Assembly (NCBI GenBank): GCA_902363665.1
Contig: CABJAW010000013.1
Span: 1 to 64,000 of the forward strand
DNA: 64,000 nucleotides
Source: Lachnospiraceae bacterium
GTDB taxonomy: Bacteria; Bacillota; Clostridia; Lachnospirales; Lachnospiraceae
Direction: 5' to 3'
The position numbers were made by a program, and so were the translations under genes. The notes beneath the pieces were generated by a model. The model was not told where the DNA came from. It made no database searches and worked only from the letters and a program-made list of their open reading frames with translations. Below, piece by piece: positions 25,969-34,098 of the stretch (position 1 is its first letter; each line of letters begins with the position of its first letter).

Positions 25969-26766
25969 CTACATAAAATCAATCACAACAAGCTCCGGCG
26001 GATTGTTGATCCGAAGGTTGATCGTGTGGCTGCCAAGGCCGGCACTTGTGATCAGTTTTTTTCCGTTTTCCGTATACATTCCATGTGTATATTTCGGAAA
26101 CAGCCGGATCTGCGGACTGATCACGCCCCCGACAAACGGAAGCCTCACAATACCTCCGTGCAGATGCCCTGATAAAGTCAGATCCGCCCCCCATGCTGCG
26201 TATGTCGGAAAATAAACCGGATTGTGTGCCAGCAAAATATTAAATGAATTCTCATCCGGCGCTCCAAGTACTTCTGTGATCTGCATCTCCAGCAGTTCCG
26301 CATTTCGTCCCCTGCGATAATACTCGATCGGAAGCTCATAACCCCATACCGTGATCGGCATGCGGTTGATTTCCAGGCGCTCACACGAATTTTCCAGAAG
26401 ATGCACGCCAAAGCTCTTGATCGCGTCAGAATATTTCTGATACTGCTCCCCATAGCGGTCTGGAAACGCTTTCAGCCGCTGTTCATGATTGCCATTCACA
26501 CAGTAGACCGGATATTTTTTGGTCAGCTCATCCATCAGCGACATCGCCGCATCCATCTGCGGCTCCGTGCTGCCTACCAGCATATCTCCTGCTGCAAACA
26601 CTGCCTCCGGATTCTGATTTCGAATTTCCAGAAGCAGGGCACTGTTGTCTTCGCCATAGCTCATATTATGAAGATCGCTCAGAAAAACCACGGAAAACGG
26701 GCGGTCCGTTCCTCTCGTCCGCACACCTGTCCGCAGTTTATACCGCGTCACTTTAAATCCTGACAT
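25969..26766 (-). CDS. Calcineurin-like metallophosphoesterase (YkuE/YaeI type)
   Basis: Binuclear-metal phosphoesterase of unknown physiological substrate. 265 residues with all five motifs in order: SDLHN (about 31-35), AAGDM (about 56-60), NGNHEQR (about 96-102), AHNPV (about 186-190) and SGHLHGG (about 206-212). Unlike many relatives it has no N-terminal membrane anchor in the reading frame chosen. AAAGGA precedes the ATG. First gene of a unit with scpA and scpB. Related enzymes have been linked to lipid or cell-envelope metabolism, but that is not shown here. Confidence 0.88.
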   Translation of the reverse strand: MSGFKVTRYKLRTGVRTRGTDRPFSVVFLSDLHNMSYGEDNSALLLEIRNQNPEAVFAAGDMLVGSTEPQMDAAMSLMDELTKKYPVYCVNGNHEQRLKAFPDRYGEQYQKYSDAIKSFGVHLLENSCERLEINRMPITVWGYELPIEYYRRGRNAELLEMQITEVLGAPDENSFNILLAHNPVYFPTYAAWGADLTLSGHLHGGIVRLPFVGGVISPQIRLFPKYTHGMYTENGKKLITSAGLGSHTINLRINNPPELVVIDFM

Positions 26767-26871
26767 ATGGTTCTGTCCTTTCCTGTTACGATATAGCCAT
26801 TTTCATATTGTAACATATTTTATCGGCTGTGGCAAATTGTTTGTAACCGCATCATACGATCCCTTGTAAAA

Positions 26872-26944
26872 CGGACATTCGCAATCCGCTTCGCTACTTG
26901 CAGGATCATAAGGAATCTCCCGCAAGCGGGTCCCCCCTTATGAT
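26872..26944. repeat. Palindromic intergenic repeats upstream of the metallophosphoesterase
   Basis: Two modules: CGGACATTCGCAATCCG (26872-26889 region) of the GCGGAT family, and ATCATAAGG...CCTTATGAT (26905-26944) with an inner CCCGC-AA-GCGGG stem. The second module matches 8112-8152 in its core, while its outer arms differ and remain complementary. Confidence 0.6.
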
Positions 26945-26950
26945 ATTTCA

Positions 26951-27024
26951 TGAACGCAGATAAGCATCCCATCTCCCGCTTAGTGCTCCGCGCACTTGAA
27001 GCAGGGGATGCTTATCTGCGTTCA
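26951..27024 (-). repeat. Perfect 20-bp inverted repeat at the end of dacF-like gene
   Basis: TGAACGCAGATAAGCATCCC (26951-26970) and its exact complement (27005-27024) are separated by 34 nt. On the minus strand the first arm begins with the TGA stop codon of the upstream carboxypeptidase. No T-run follows. The loop holds GTGCTCCGCGCACTTGAAGC, related to the core at 2655-2668. A decayed relative of one arm plus core is at 62407-62443. Confidence 0.75.
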
Positions 27025-28209
27025 AACCATCCACGCGCCCCACGCCGCATTCACCCAGTCAAGATATCCCGCCTTCTCGACCTCCTCTGCCGTCACGATC
27101 GGCATTCTTCCAATTTCCTGCTCTCCGATTTTGTATACAAGGCTTCCCACTTCCTCTCCCTCTTCCAGCGGCGCCATTATCTCCCCGGAAAACTGCACTT
27201 CCCTTGTAATCTGCGAAAAATCTTCGCCCGTCGTACTCAGATAGGAAAATTCATCCGGGTACCGCACACTCACTTCCGTCTGGATGGAACCCTTCACCGG
27301 TACCGGGGAAAGCTTTGGCATTTCTCCGTCATAGTAGATTGAGCATCTGGAAAATCCATAATTCAGCAGTTTTCCCGCCTCCGCAAATCTGGTCTTTGAG
27401 TCAGGCGCAGTCATCACAACACTAATGATACGGATCCCATCCCGCCGTGCCGTCGCACTGAGACAATATTTTGCATAACTGGTGCTCCCCGTCTTCAGTC
27501 CATCACAGCCGTCGTAGCTGCGCAGCAGTTTATTCGTGTTGGTGAGCGTAAAGGGACTGCTTCCCTTTGCCGTCACATGCATGATGTCTTCCATCCAGAT
27601 GTCCGAATATTCCACACAGTTCGGATATTTTCGCAGCAGTTCCCGCGACATAAGTGCCACATCCCGTGCGGAGGTATAGTGCTCCTTTGACTCCGTCAGC
27701 CCACAGCAGTCCACAAAATGTGTCTGCTCCATGCCAAGCTCCTCCGCTCTTTTGTTCATCATCTCAACAAACGTTTCCTCGCTCCCGGCAATGTGCTCCG
27801 CCATCGCGACTGCCGCATCGTTTCCGGAGGCAATGATGATACATTTCAGCAGTGTTTCTACCGTCTGCTTTTCTCCCACTTCCAGAAAAACCTGTGAACC
27901 GCCCATGGATTTTGCGTGCGCACTTGTCGTCACCTCTTCATCCAGTTTCAGCTTTCCCGCATCCAGCGCCTCAAAAATCAGCAGGATCGTCATCACCTTC
28001 GTCACACTTGCCGGATGAAGCTGTTCATCCGCCTTCTTTTCATATAGGACCTCACCGGTAGACACTTCCATCACACAGGCATGCGGCGTCTGGATTTCCG
28101 GCTCCGCCGCTTTTGCCGCAGGTGACACCACAGATACGACTGCCATCAGCACCGTCAGAAACCATGTCCGCCTTCTTTTTTTCGTGACCTTTTCTATCGC
28201 TCTTTTCAT
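27022..28209 (-). CDS. Serine-type D-Ala-D-Ala carboxypeptidase (S11, DacF-like), paralogue 2
   Basis: Penicillin-binding protein trimming peptidoglycan stem peptides, possibly at sporulation as DacF does in Bacillus. 395 residues: signal peptide (about 1-34, cut near AKAAEPE), catalytic domain with SxxK in PASVTKVM, SxN in IASGNDAAVA and KTG in LKTGSTSYAKYC, then the C-terminal beta-rich PBP5_C domain. The upstream ribosome site is weak (GGACGG). It is followed directly by a 20-bp inverted repeat overlapping its stop codon. Stands between rpsU and the metallophosphoesterase gene. Confidence 0.92.
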   Translation of the reverse strand: MKRAIEKVTKKRRRTWFLTVLMAVVSVVSPAAKAAEPEIQTPHACVMEVSTGEVLYEKKADEQLHPASVTKVMTILLIFEALDAGKLKLDEEVTTSAHAKSMGGSQVFLEVGEKQTVETLLKCIIIASGNDAAVAMAEHIAGSEETFVEMMNKRAEELGMEQTHFVDCCGLTESKEHYTSARDVALMSRELLRKYPNCVEYSDIWMEDIMHVTAKGSSPFTLTNTNKLLRSYDGCDGLKTGSTSYAKYCLSATARRDGIRIISVVMTAPDSKTRFAEAGKLLNYGFSRCSIYYDGEMPKLSPVPVKGSIQTEVSVRYPDEFSYLSTTGEDFSQITREVQFSGEIMAPLEEGEEVGSLVYKIGEQEIGRMPIVTAEEVEKAGYLDWVNAAWGAWMV

Positions 28210-28277
28210 GATTACCGTCCAGAATGGCTTTTACTTTATCCATATTCATCCGACCGGCTCTTTATTCTGACCTGTAC

Positions 28278-28319
28278 AAAAAAAATTCCCGGTCTGGCAT
28301 AAACCTGACCGGGAATTTT
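28278..28319 (-). terminator. Intrinsic terminator of rpsU
   Basis: On the minus strand AATTCCCGGTC-AGGTTTATGCCA-GACCGGGAATT is followed by eight T. It lies directly downstream of the rpsU stop codon. Confidence 0.93.
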
Positions 28320-28327
28320 ATTGCACA

Positions 28328-28504
28328 TTAATTGTATTTACGCTTGCGAGCTGCTTCAGACTTTTTCTTACGTCTTACGCTCGGCTTCTCGTAATGCTCT
28401 CTTTTACGAATTTCCTGCTGGATACCTGCCTTTGCGCAGTTTCTTTTGAAACGACGTAAAGCACTGTCCAGAGTCTCGTTTTCTTTTACGATAACATTTG
28501 ACAT
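28328..28504 (-). CDS. rpsU: 30S ribosomal protein S21
   Basis: Small basic ribosomal protein of the 30S platform, involved in initiation. 58 residues, read directly from the sequence: starts [20 protein letters not shown] and ends with the basic tail [15 protein letters not shown], matching S21 over its whole length. Preceded by GGAGGGAGG in the leader and by a good sigma-A promoter (28582-28609), and followed by a strong terminator, so it is a single-gene unit. Confidence 0.97.
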   Translation of the reverse strand: MSNVIVKENETLDSALRRFKRNCAKAGIQQEIRKREHYEKPSVRRKKKSEAARKRKYN

Positions 28505-28581
28505 TGTCTCACACCTAACCTCCCTCCAGTTGTAGATTGTGCAGAATACAACTGTCTGGGTATTTTATTGCACTAACAAGT

Positions 28582-28609
28582 ATTATACCAGATTTTTTAC
28601 TTTCGTCAA
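28582..28609 (-). promoter_or_regulatory. Promoter of rpsU
   Basis: Minus-strand TTGACG (28604-28609), 16-bp spacer, TATAAT (28582-28587) with an extended-10 TGG. The predicted start near 28575 gives a leader of about 70 nt. Confidence 0.8.
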
Positions 28610-28641
28610 CACATTTTCATAAAAATTTTCAAGAAAAGTTT

Positions 28642-31281
28642 TTATGAAAGCTGCCCAGCCAGTACTTCTTTCGCTTTTTCCAGTGCGGCATCGATGCCTG
28701 CCGGGTTCTTTCCTCCGGCCTGTGCCATATTCGGACGTCCACCGCCGCCGCCCCCGACAAGTGCTGCAATTCCCTTGATCAGGTTTCCGGCATGTGCGCC
28801 CTTCCTCATTGCGCCATCCGTTACAGCTGCCATCAGGCTGACCTTTCCGTCATTGACGGATGCGATCAGTACGACACCCTCACCGATCTTCTCGCGGAGC
28901 TGGTCACCCAGATCACGCAGTCCGTTCATATCAACGCCTTCTACCTTCGCCGGAAGGAACTTCACGCCGCCGATCTCGCAGACCTGATTCATGACATCGC
29001 CAAGTGCATCTTTTGCAAGCTTGCTCTTCAGGGACTCGTTCTCGCTCATCACTGCCTTCAGCTCGCTCTGCAGTGCTGTGATCTTTTCCAGCACTCCGGA
29101 TGGAACGGTCTTCAGCAGCTTCGCTGCCTCTGCCAGCTCTTTCTCTGATGTCTTATAATATGCGAACACACCATCACCGGTCAGTGCCTCGATTCGTCTT
29201 ACGCCCGCTGCAACACCTGCCTCGGAAACGATCTTGAAGGTCGCGATCTCAGAAGTATTTGCAACGTGAGTACCGCCGCAGAGCTCCCTGGAAAAGTCAC
29301 CCATGCATACCACGCGCACTTCGTCGCCATATTTCTCTCCGAACAGTGCCATCGCGCCGGTCTTCTTCGCATCCTCGATGCTCATGATCTTTGTCTCAAC
29401 CGGAAGTGCTGCTGCGATCTCTTCATTGACGATTGCTTCAACCTTCTCGATCTCTTCCGGTGTCATTGCCTGAAAATGAGCAAAGTCAAAACGCAGACGA
29501 TCCGGTGTCACAAGGGAACCCTTCTGCTCTACATGAGAGCCAAGCACGGTCTTAAGTGCTTTCTGAAGCAGATGCGTCGCGCTGTGGTTCTTGCAGATAT
29601 TTTTGCGGTAAACTTCATCTACCTTAAGTGTCACTCTGTCGCCGACTTTCATCATGCCTTCTGCCAGATATCCGACGTGGCCGATCTTTCCGCCGAGCAG
29701 ATGAATCGTATCTTCTACTACAAAGCGTCCTGCCTCGCATACAATCTCACCCTTGTCACCATTCTGACCGCCCATCGTTGCGTAAAACGGAGTCCTGTTT
29801 ACGATAACGGTACCGCGCACACCCTCGGTCAGTGCCTCAGTCAGCTCGGTCTCGGTTGTCAGTACGGTAATCTCAGAGTCACAGGTCAGGCTGTCGTAGC
29901 CGACAAATTCAGAAGTCACCGCTGCCGGGATCTGATCATATACAGTCGCATCCGCGCCCATGTAGTTCGTTACCGCTCTTGCACCGCGGGCTCTCTTACG
30001 CTGCTCTTCCATGCATGATTTGAAGCCTTCCTCATCGATCTCGTAGCCCTTCTCTTCGAGGATCTCTTTTGTCAGGTCAAGCGGGAATCCGTACGTATCA
30101 TAGAGCATGAATGCATTCTCACCGCTGAGCACCTTTTCATTTCTTTCCGCCAGATCTGCTTCCATTCCTGCAAGAATGCTCAGGCCCTGATCAATCGTCT
30201 TGTTGAATTTCTCCTCTTCCTGTGCCAGAACCTTCACGATGAAATCGCGTTTTTCTTCCAGCTCCGGATAACCGTCTTTGGATCCCTCGATAACAGTCTC
30301 ACTCAGTTTGGAAAGAAATGCTCCGTCAATACCAAGCAGTCTTCCGTGACGTGCGGCACGGCGGATCAGACGGCGAAGTACGTATCCTCTTCCCTCGTTT
30401 GTCGGCATGATGCCATCGGAAATCATAAATGTTGCGGAACGGATGTGGTCTACGATCAGACGGATCGAGACGTCCTTATTCTCGTCGGCCTTATAAACAG
30501 TCTTTGCAAACTCACATACCTTGTCGCGCAGTGCCTGCATCGTATCCACGTCGAAAATGGAATCCACTTCCTGTACAATGACTGCCAGACGCTCCAGACC
30601 CATTCCGGTATCGATATTTTTCTGTTTCAGCAGCTCGTAATGACCCTCTCCGTCATTCTCAAACTGGGTAAATACGTTGTTCCATACTTCCATGTAACGG
30701 TCGCAGTCGCAGCCAACGGTACAGCCCGGCTTGCCGCAGCCGTATTTTTCACCACGGTCATAGTAAATCTCAGAACACGGTCCGCACGGTCCTGCACCAT
30801 GCTCCCAGAAATTGTCCTCTTTTCCAAAACGGAAAATACGGTTCTCTGCGATGCCGATCTCATCGTGCCAGATATTCCACGCCTCATCGTCCTCCAGATA
30901 TACGGACGGATACAGGCGGTTCGGATCCAGTCCGACTACCTCAGTAAGGAACTCCCAGGACCAGTGGATCGCTTCGCGCTTGAAGTAATCACCAAATGAG
31001 AAGTTGCCCAGCATTTCAAAGAACGTGCCGTGGCGTGCCGTCTTTCCGACATTCTCAATATCACCGGTACGGATACATTTCTGGCACGTCGCAACGCGGC
31101 GCTTCGGCGGGATCTCTGCTCCCGTAAAGTACGGCTTCAGCGGCGCCATGCCTGCGTTGATCAGCAGAAGGCTGTTGTCATTGTGCGGTACCAGTGAAAA
31201 ACTGTTCATTACCAGATGATCCTTGCTCTTGAAAAAGTCAAGGAACATTTTTCTCAACTCATTAACTCCGTATTTTTCCAC
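28642..31281 (-). CDS. alaS: Alanyl-tRNA synthetase
   Basis: Charges tRNA-Ala and edits mischarged Ser/Gly. 879 residues from a GTG start at 31281 (GGAGG six bases upstream), the family's normal length. Class II catalytic core at the N-terminus (FFKSKDHLVMNSFSLVP), tRNA-recognition region, the editing domain with the zinc-binding HSATH and CGGTHV motifs, and the C-terminal DHHA1 domain ending GGGGGGRPNMAQAGGKNP. The upstream in-frame start would add 26 residues without homology. No T-box leader is visible; a small membrane-protein gene ends 16 bp upstream and is probably co-transcribed. Confidence 0.97.
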   Translation of the reverse strand: MEKYGVNELRKMFLDFFKSKDHLVMNSFSLVPHNDNSLLLINAGMAPLKPYFTGAEIPPKRRVATCQKCIRTGDIENVGKTARHGTFFEMLGNFSFGDYFKREAIHWSWEFLTEVVGLDPNRLYPSVYLEDDEAWNIWHDEIGIAENRIFRFGKEDNFWEHGAGPCGPCSEIYYDRGEKYGCGKPGCTVGCDCDRYMEVWNNVFTQFENDGEGHYELLKQKNIDTGMGLERLAVIVQEVDSIFDVDTMQALRDKVCEFAKTVYKADENKDVSIRLIVDHIRSATFMISDGIMPTNEGRGYVLRRLIRRAARHGRLLGIDGAFLSKLSETVIEGSKDGYPELEEKRDFIVKVLAQEEEKFNKTIDQGLSILAGMEADLAERNEKVLSGENAFMLYDTYGFPLDLTKEILEEKGYEIDEEGFKSCMEEQRKRARGARAVTNYMGADATVYDQIPAAVTSEFVGYDSLTCDSEITVLTTETELTEALTEGVRGTVIVNRTPFYATMGGQNGDKGEIVCEAGRFVVEDTIHLLGGKIGHVGYLAEGMMKVGDRVTLKVDEVYRKNICKNHSATHLLQKALKTVLGSHVEQKGSLVTPDRLRFDFAHFQAMTPEEIEKVEAIVNEEIAAALPVETKIMSIEDAKKTGAMALFGEKYGDEVRVVCMGDFSRELCGGTHVANTSEIATFKIVSEAGVAAGVRRIEALTGDGVFAYYKTSEKELAEAAKLLKTVPSGVLEKITALQSELKAVMSENESLKSKLAKDALGDVMNQVCEIGGVKFLPAKVEGVDMNGLRDLGDQLREKIGEGVVLIASVNDGKVSLMAAVTDGAMRKGAHAGNLIKGIAALVGGGGGGRPNMAQAGGKNPAGIDAALEKAKEVLAGQLS

Positions 31282-31297
31282 AATAATTCCTCCAGAT

Positions 31298-31441
31298 TCA
31301 GTTACTCTTTTGTTCGGACGCTGTCTTTGCATCCTTTCTGTCACGCAGCTTCTTTCCACAGAAAATTGCTGCCACAGAGACTCCTGCCAAGATAATCAGT
31401 TCAATCAATTCTTTTGAAAATTCGATAAAAAATGCTGCCAT
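31298..31441 (-). CDS. Small single-pass membrane protein, unknown function
   Basis: 47-residue protein (MAAFFIEFSKELIELIILAG...) with one hydrophobic helix (about 12-30) and a strongly charged C-terminus (GKKLRDRKDAKTASEQ). The start at 31441 has AAGGAAGGG about ten bases upstream. It ends 16 bp before alaS on the same strand. The orientation expected from charge is N-out/C-in. No family is assigned from the sequence; the hydrophobic helix, ribosome site and tight spacing support it as a real gene. Confidence 0.6.
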   Translation of the reverse strand: MAAFFIEFSKELIELIILAGVSVAAIFCGKKLRDRKDAKTASEQKSN

Positions 31442-31672
31442 CCCGTCATCCCTTCCTTTTCTTTGTATGATTTTGTCCTCAAAGATTCTGCAAAGAGGAA
31501 TCTTCATTCCTCCATGCGGCTTTCCATTTCCTGTTTTCAGGCGGTTTTGTATCATCCTTTCCCGTCTGACTCTTTCCTGCATGATAATGGCAGACTATGC
31601 CAGTCTGTTCACCATCATAGCACAGCCGACCTGGCATTTCAAGCCGTTTGTGAATTATTTCAGCCTATTATT

Positions 31673-32152
31673 TCATCCTTCCCTGATGATATCTTTTAAA
31701 AGATTGTCTCCGTCTGCCGCCGTCGTCGCCAGCTGATCGCACCGTTCATTTTCCGGATGGCCGGCGTGTCCTTTCACCCAGATATAGCGGATGGTGTGCG
31801 GCTGCGCGGCTGCAAGCAGCCGTTTCCACAGATCGGTATTTTTCACCGGCTCACTTTTTCCTCTTTTCCAGCCTTTTTTGATCCATCCATCGATCCAGTG
31901 CTGATTAAACGCATTGATCAGATACTGAGAATCCGAATACAGCTCCACCTCACACGGGCGGTTGAGCGCCTCGAGCCCGACGATCGCCGCCATCAGTTCC
32001 ATACGGTTGTTCGTCGTTTTTTCATACCCCTGCGAATAGGTCCGTTCATGCAGCGTGCCTTTTCCGTCCACATACTGCAAAATTGTCCCGTATCCGCCCG
32101 GTCCGTCCGGATTTCCGCGCGCCGAGCCATCCGTAAAGATTTTTACCAGCAT
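31673..32152 (-). CDS. rnhA: Ribonuclease HI
   Basis: Cleaves the RNA strand of RNA-DNA hybrids, removing primers and R-loops. 159 residues with the four catalytic acids in [11 protein letters not shown] (Asp8), NRMELMA (Glu), LYSDSQYL (Asp) and the C-terminal [12 protein letters not shown] (Asp), plus the basic handle region [17 protein letters not shown] precedes the ATG. It starts three bases after the upstream gene's stop, so both are in one operon. Confidence 0.95.
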   Translation of the reverse strand: MLVKIFTDGSARGNPDGPGGYGTILQYVDGKGTLHERTYSQGYEKTTNNRMELMAAIVGLEALNRPCEVELYSDSQYLINAFNQHWIDGWIKKGWKRGKSEPVKNTDLWKRLLAAAQPHTIRYIWVKGHAGHPENERCDQLATTAADGDNLLKDIIREG

Positions 32153-32155
32153 ACT

Positions 32156-32665
32156 TTATTCCTTTCCTTCTGCTTCTTTTTTCTGCAAAATGCCTGCCTG
32201 ATCCTCATCTAAAAACTGCTGCAGCCGCCCTGCAATTCCTTTTTGCCGCTTCTTTTCCTGTCCGCTTGTGCTCACGCCGACCACGAGGTTGTCCTGCATG
32301 GCAAGTCCCGGAAAATAAAAATCGCAGCGATCCCTGTCCTGACAGACGTTGACCGGAATGCCAAGGCATTTGCACGCTGCATAAATATCCTGATTTATTT
32401 TATGATCGTTCGTCGCCGCAATGACGAGCGATGCATCATACAGATCCTCCCTCTCATACGTCTTTCGGAGAATCGTAAGCTTTCCTGCTTCTTCCATCTC
32501 TTTTAATTCCTTATTGACCTCCGGAGCGATCACATACAGATGATCTGTAAATTCGATCATGGAACGAATCCGCCGCTTTGCGATCGTACCTGCTCCCGCA
32601 ATTACTACTTTTTTGTCCGTAAGATCCACAAACATCGGAAAATACGGTTTTCCGTTCTTTTTCAT
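32156..32665 (-). CDS. Precorrin-2 dehydrogenase/sirohydrochlorin ferrochelatase-like protein
   Basis: Matches the N-terminal (CysG-B/Met8/SirC-type) part of siroheme synthase: NAD-dependent oxidation of precorrin-2 and possibly iron insertion. 169 residues: Rossmann fold with KKVVIAGAGTIAKRRI (14-29), MFVDLTDK before it and the substrate-side motif ATNDHKINQ; the C-terminal region (QEKKRQKGIAGRLQQFL) is short. No methyltransferase domain and no other tetrapyrrole gene are nearby, so the pathway role is inferred from the family only. GAGGC lies upstream of the ATG; followed by rnhA. Confidence 0.83.
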   Translation of the reverse strand: MKKNGKPYFPMFVDLTDKKVVIAGAGTIAKRRIRSMIEFTDHLYVIAPEVNKELKEMEEAGKLTILRKTYEREDLYDASLVIAATNDHKINQDIYAACKCLGIPVNVCQDRDRCDFYFPGLAMQDNLVVGVSTSGQEKKRQKGIAGRLQQFLDEDQAGILQKKEAEGKE

Positions 32666-32744
32666 ACTACTGCCTCACTTATTCTGCTTCTTTCCCGTTT
32701 TCTATTGTATCATATGCTTTCTAAATTTAAAACATAAAATTGTA

Positions 32745-32773
32745 TCGACATTTTTTTATACTTATACTATAAT
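32745..32773 (+). promoter_or_regulatory. Promoter of the DAHP synthase gene
   Basis: TCGACA (32745-32750), 17-bp spacer, TATAAT (32768-32773). The predicted start is near 32780, just upstream of the MITE-remnant hairpin. Confidence 0.7.
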
Positions 32774-32786
32774 ATTAATAATTATC

Positions 32787-32828
32787 GTAACTGTTCAGCG
32801 TCAACCACCAAAATGCTCTGAACAGTTC
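32787..32828 (+). mobile_element. 42-bp MITE remnant forming a leader hairpin
   Basis: GTAACTGTTCAG at the left, an interior resembling the inner edge of the MITE end (CAACCACCAAAATGCT versus CAACCTCCAAAATGCT) and CTGAACAGTT at the right. It looks like an internally deleted copy in which both terminal repeats remain. AACTGTTCAG pairs perfectly with CTGAACAGTT, so the transcript leader of the DAHP synthase gene would fold into a 10-bp stem. No target duplication is left. Confidence 0.7.
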
Positions 32829-32855
32829 AAAATCTTACAACAGAGGTGTAAAAAA

Positions 32856-33893
32856 ATGTCAATGAATTTCGTCAAAAAACTTCCGATTCCGGCTGAGGTC
32901 AAGAAAATGTATCCGCTTTCCGACAAGGTGGTACAGATCAAAAAAGAGCGCGATGCTCAGATCCGTGATGTCTTTACCGGAGCTTCTGATAAATTTCTTT
33001 TGATCATCGGCCCGTGTTCTGCAGACAACGAGGTGTCTGTTCTCGATTACATCCACCGTCTCGCTTCCATTCAGGACAAGATCGGCGACCGTATCATCCT
33101 GATCCCTCGTATTTATACAAACAAACCACGTACGACCGGAGAGGGCTACAAGGGACTCGTGCATCAGCCGGATCCGGAGAAGAAGCCAGACGTGTTTGCC
33201 GGTATCGTGGCAATGCGCAAGCTCCATGCAACCGCAATCGAAGAGACCGGTCTTACCTCTGCGGATGAGATGCTTTATCCGGAAAATTACCGCTACGTCG
33301 ACGACCTGCTCTCCTACGTGGCAATCGGTGCGCGTTCTGTCGAGGATCAGCACCACCGCATGACGGTCAGCGGCATGGACGTACCGGCCGGCATGAAAAA
33401 CCCGACGAGCGGCGATCTCTCCGTTATGTTCAACTCCATCAAGGCAGCACAGAGCAGGCACAACTTCATCTACCGCGGATGGGAGGTCTACACAGACGGC
33501 AACGATCTCGCACACGTCGTACTGCGCGGTGCGACCAACAAGCACGGCCAGTCCATCCCAAATTACCACTATGAGGATCTGATGCTGATGAACAAGCTGT
33601 ATCAGGAGCGTGACCTGAAAAACCCGGCCGCGATCATCGATACAAACCATTCCAACTCCGGCAAGCAGTACATCGAGCAGATCCGTATCGCAAAGGAAGT
33701 CCTGCACAGCATGAGCTACTGCCCGGATCTCAAAAAACTCGTCAAGGGCTTCATGATCGAGAGCTACATTGAGGACGGTGCGCAGAAGATCGGCACCGGA
33801 AATCACGTCTATGGCAAGTCGATTACCGACCCGTGTCTTGGATGGGAGAAGTCAGAGCAGCTGATTTACGATATTTATGATGCATTAAAATAA
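32856..33893 (+). CDS. 3-deoxy-7-phosphoheptulonate synthase (class I, AroG/F/H type)
   Basis: First enzyme of the shikimate pathway, condensing phosphoenolpyruvate and erythrose 4-phosphate. 345 residues with the class I signatures LLIIGPCSADNE, RIYTNKPRTTGEGYKG, DLSVMFNSIKAAQ, DTNHSNSGKQ and the metal-binding IESYIEDGAQ; the N-terminal extension is that of feedback-regulated AroFGH enzymes. Which aromatic amino acid inhibits it is not evident. The start at 32856 has GAGGTG upstream; the longer frame reads through the promoter and is not coding. It is a monocistronic unit with its own promoter and terminator. Confidence 0.95.
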   Translation: MSMNFVKKLPIPAEVKKMYPLSDKVVQIKKERDAQIRDVFTGASDKFLLIIGPCSADNEVSVLDYIHRLASIQDKIGDRIILIPRIYTNKPRTTGEGYKGLVHQPDPEKKPDVFAGIVAMRKLHATAIEETGLTSADEMLYPENYRYVDDLLSYVAIGARSVEDQHHRMTVSGMDVPAGMKNPTSGDLSVMFNSIKAAQSRHNFIYRGWEVYTDGNDLAHVVLRGATNKHGQSIPNYHYEDLMLMNKLYQERDLKNPAAIIDTNHSNSGKQYIEQIRIAKEVLHSMSYCPDLKKLVKGFMIESYIEDGAQKIGTGNHVYGKSITDPCLGWEKSEQLIYDIYDALK

Positions 33894-33901
33894 GCGTTTT
33901 T

Positions 33902-33959
33902 AAAAGCTCCCTGCATGGCAGACAGCAGTTTCACTGTCCGCCGTGCGGGGAGCTTTTTC
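33902..33959 (+). terminator. Intrinsic terminator of the DAHP synthase gene
   Basis: AAAAGCTCCC-TGCATGGC...CCGTGCGGGGAGCTTTTTC: a long interrupted stem with a T-run, starting eight bases after the stop codon. Confidence 0.9.
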
Positions 33960-34098
33960 GGTTAAACTTATTTCATCTCTTTTATTTTGTTCCTGCTCAA
34001 CCTGCAAATAACCTTACAGCCAAAGGAGAGCGTCTCATTTTGCTTCGTATCTCTCTGTTCACACTCTTTCTTCGCACTCATACCTGGTGCAAAAAATC

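Noticed and set aside
32859..33806. 315-codon reading frame antisense to the DAHP synthase gene
   Set aside because: It mirrors a certain gene over its whole length, has no recognisable domain and no ribosome site; long antisense frames arise from the codon usage.
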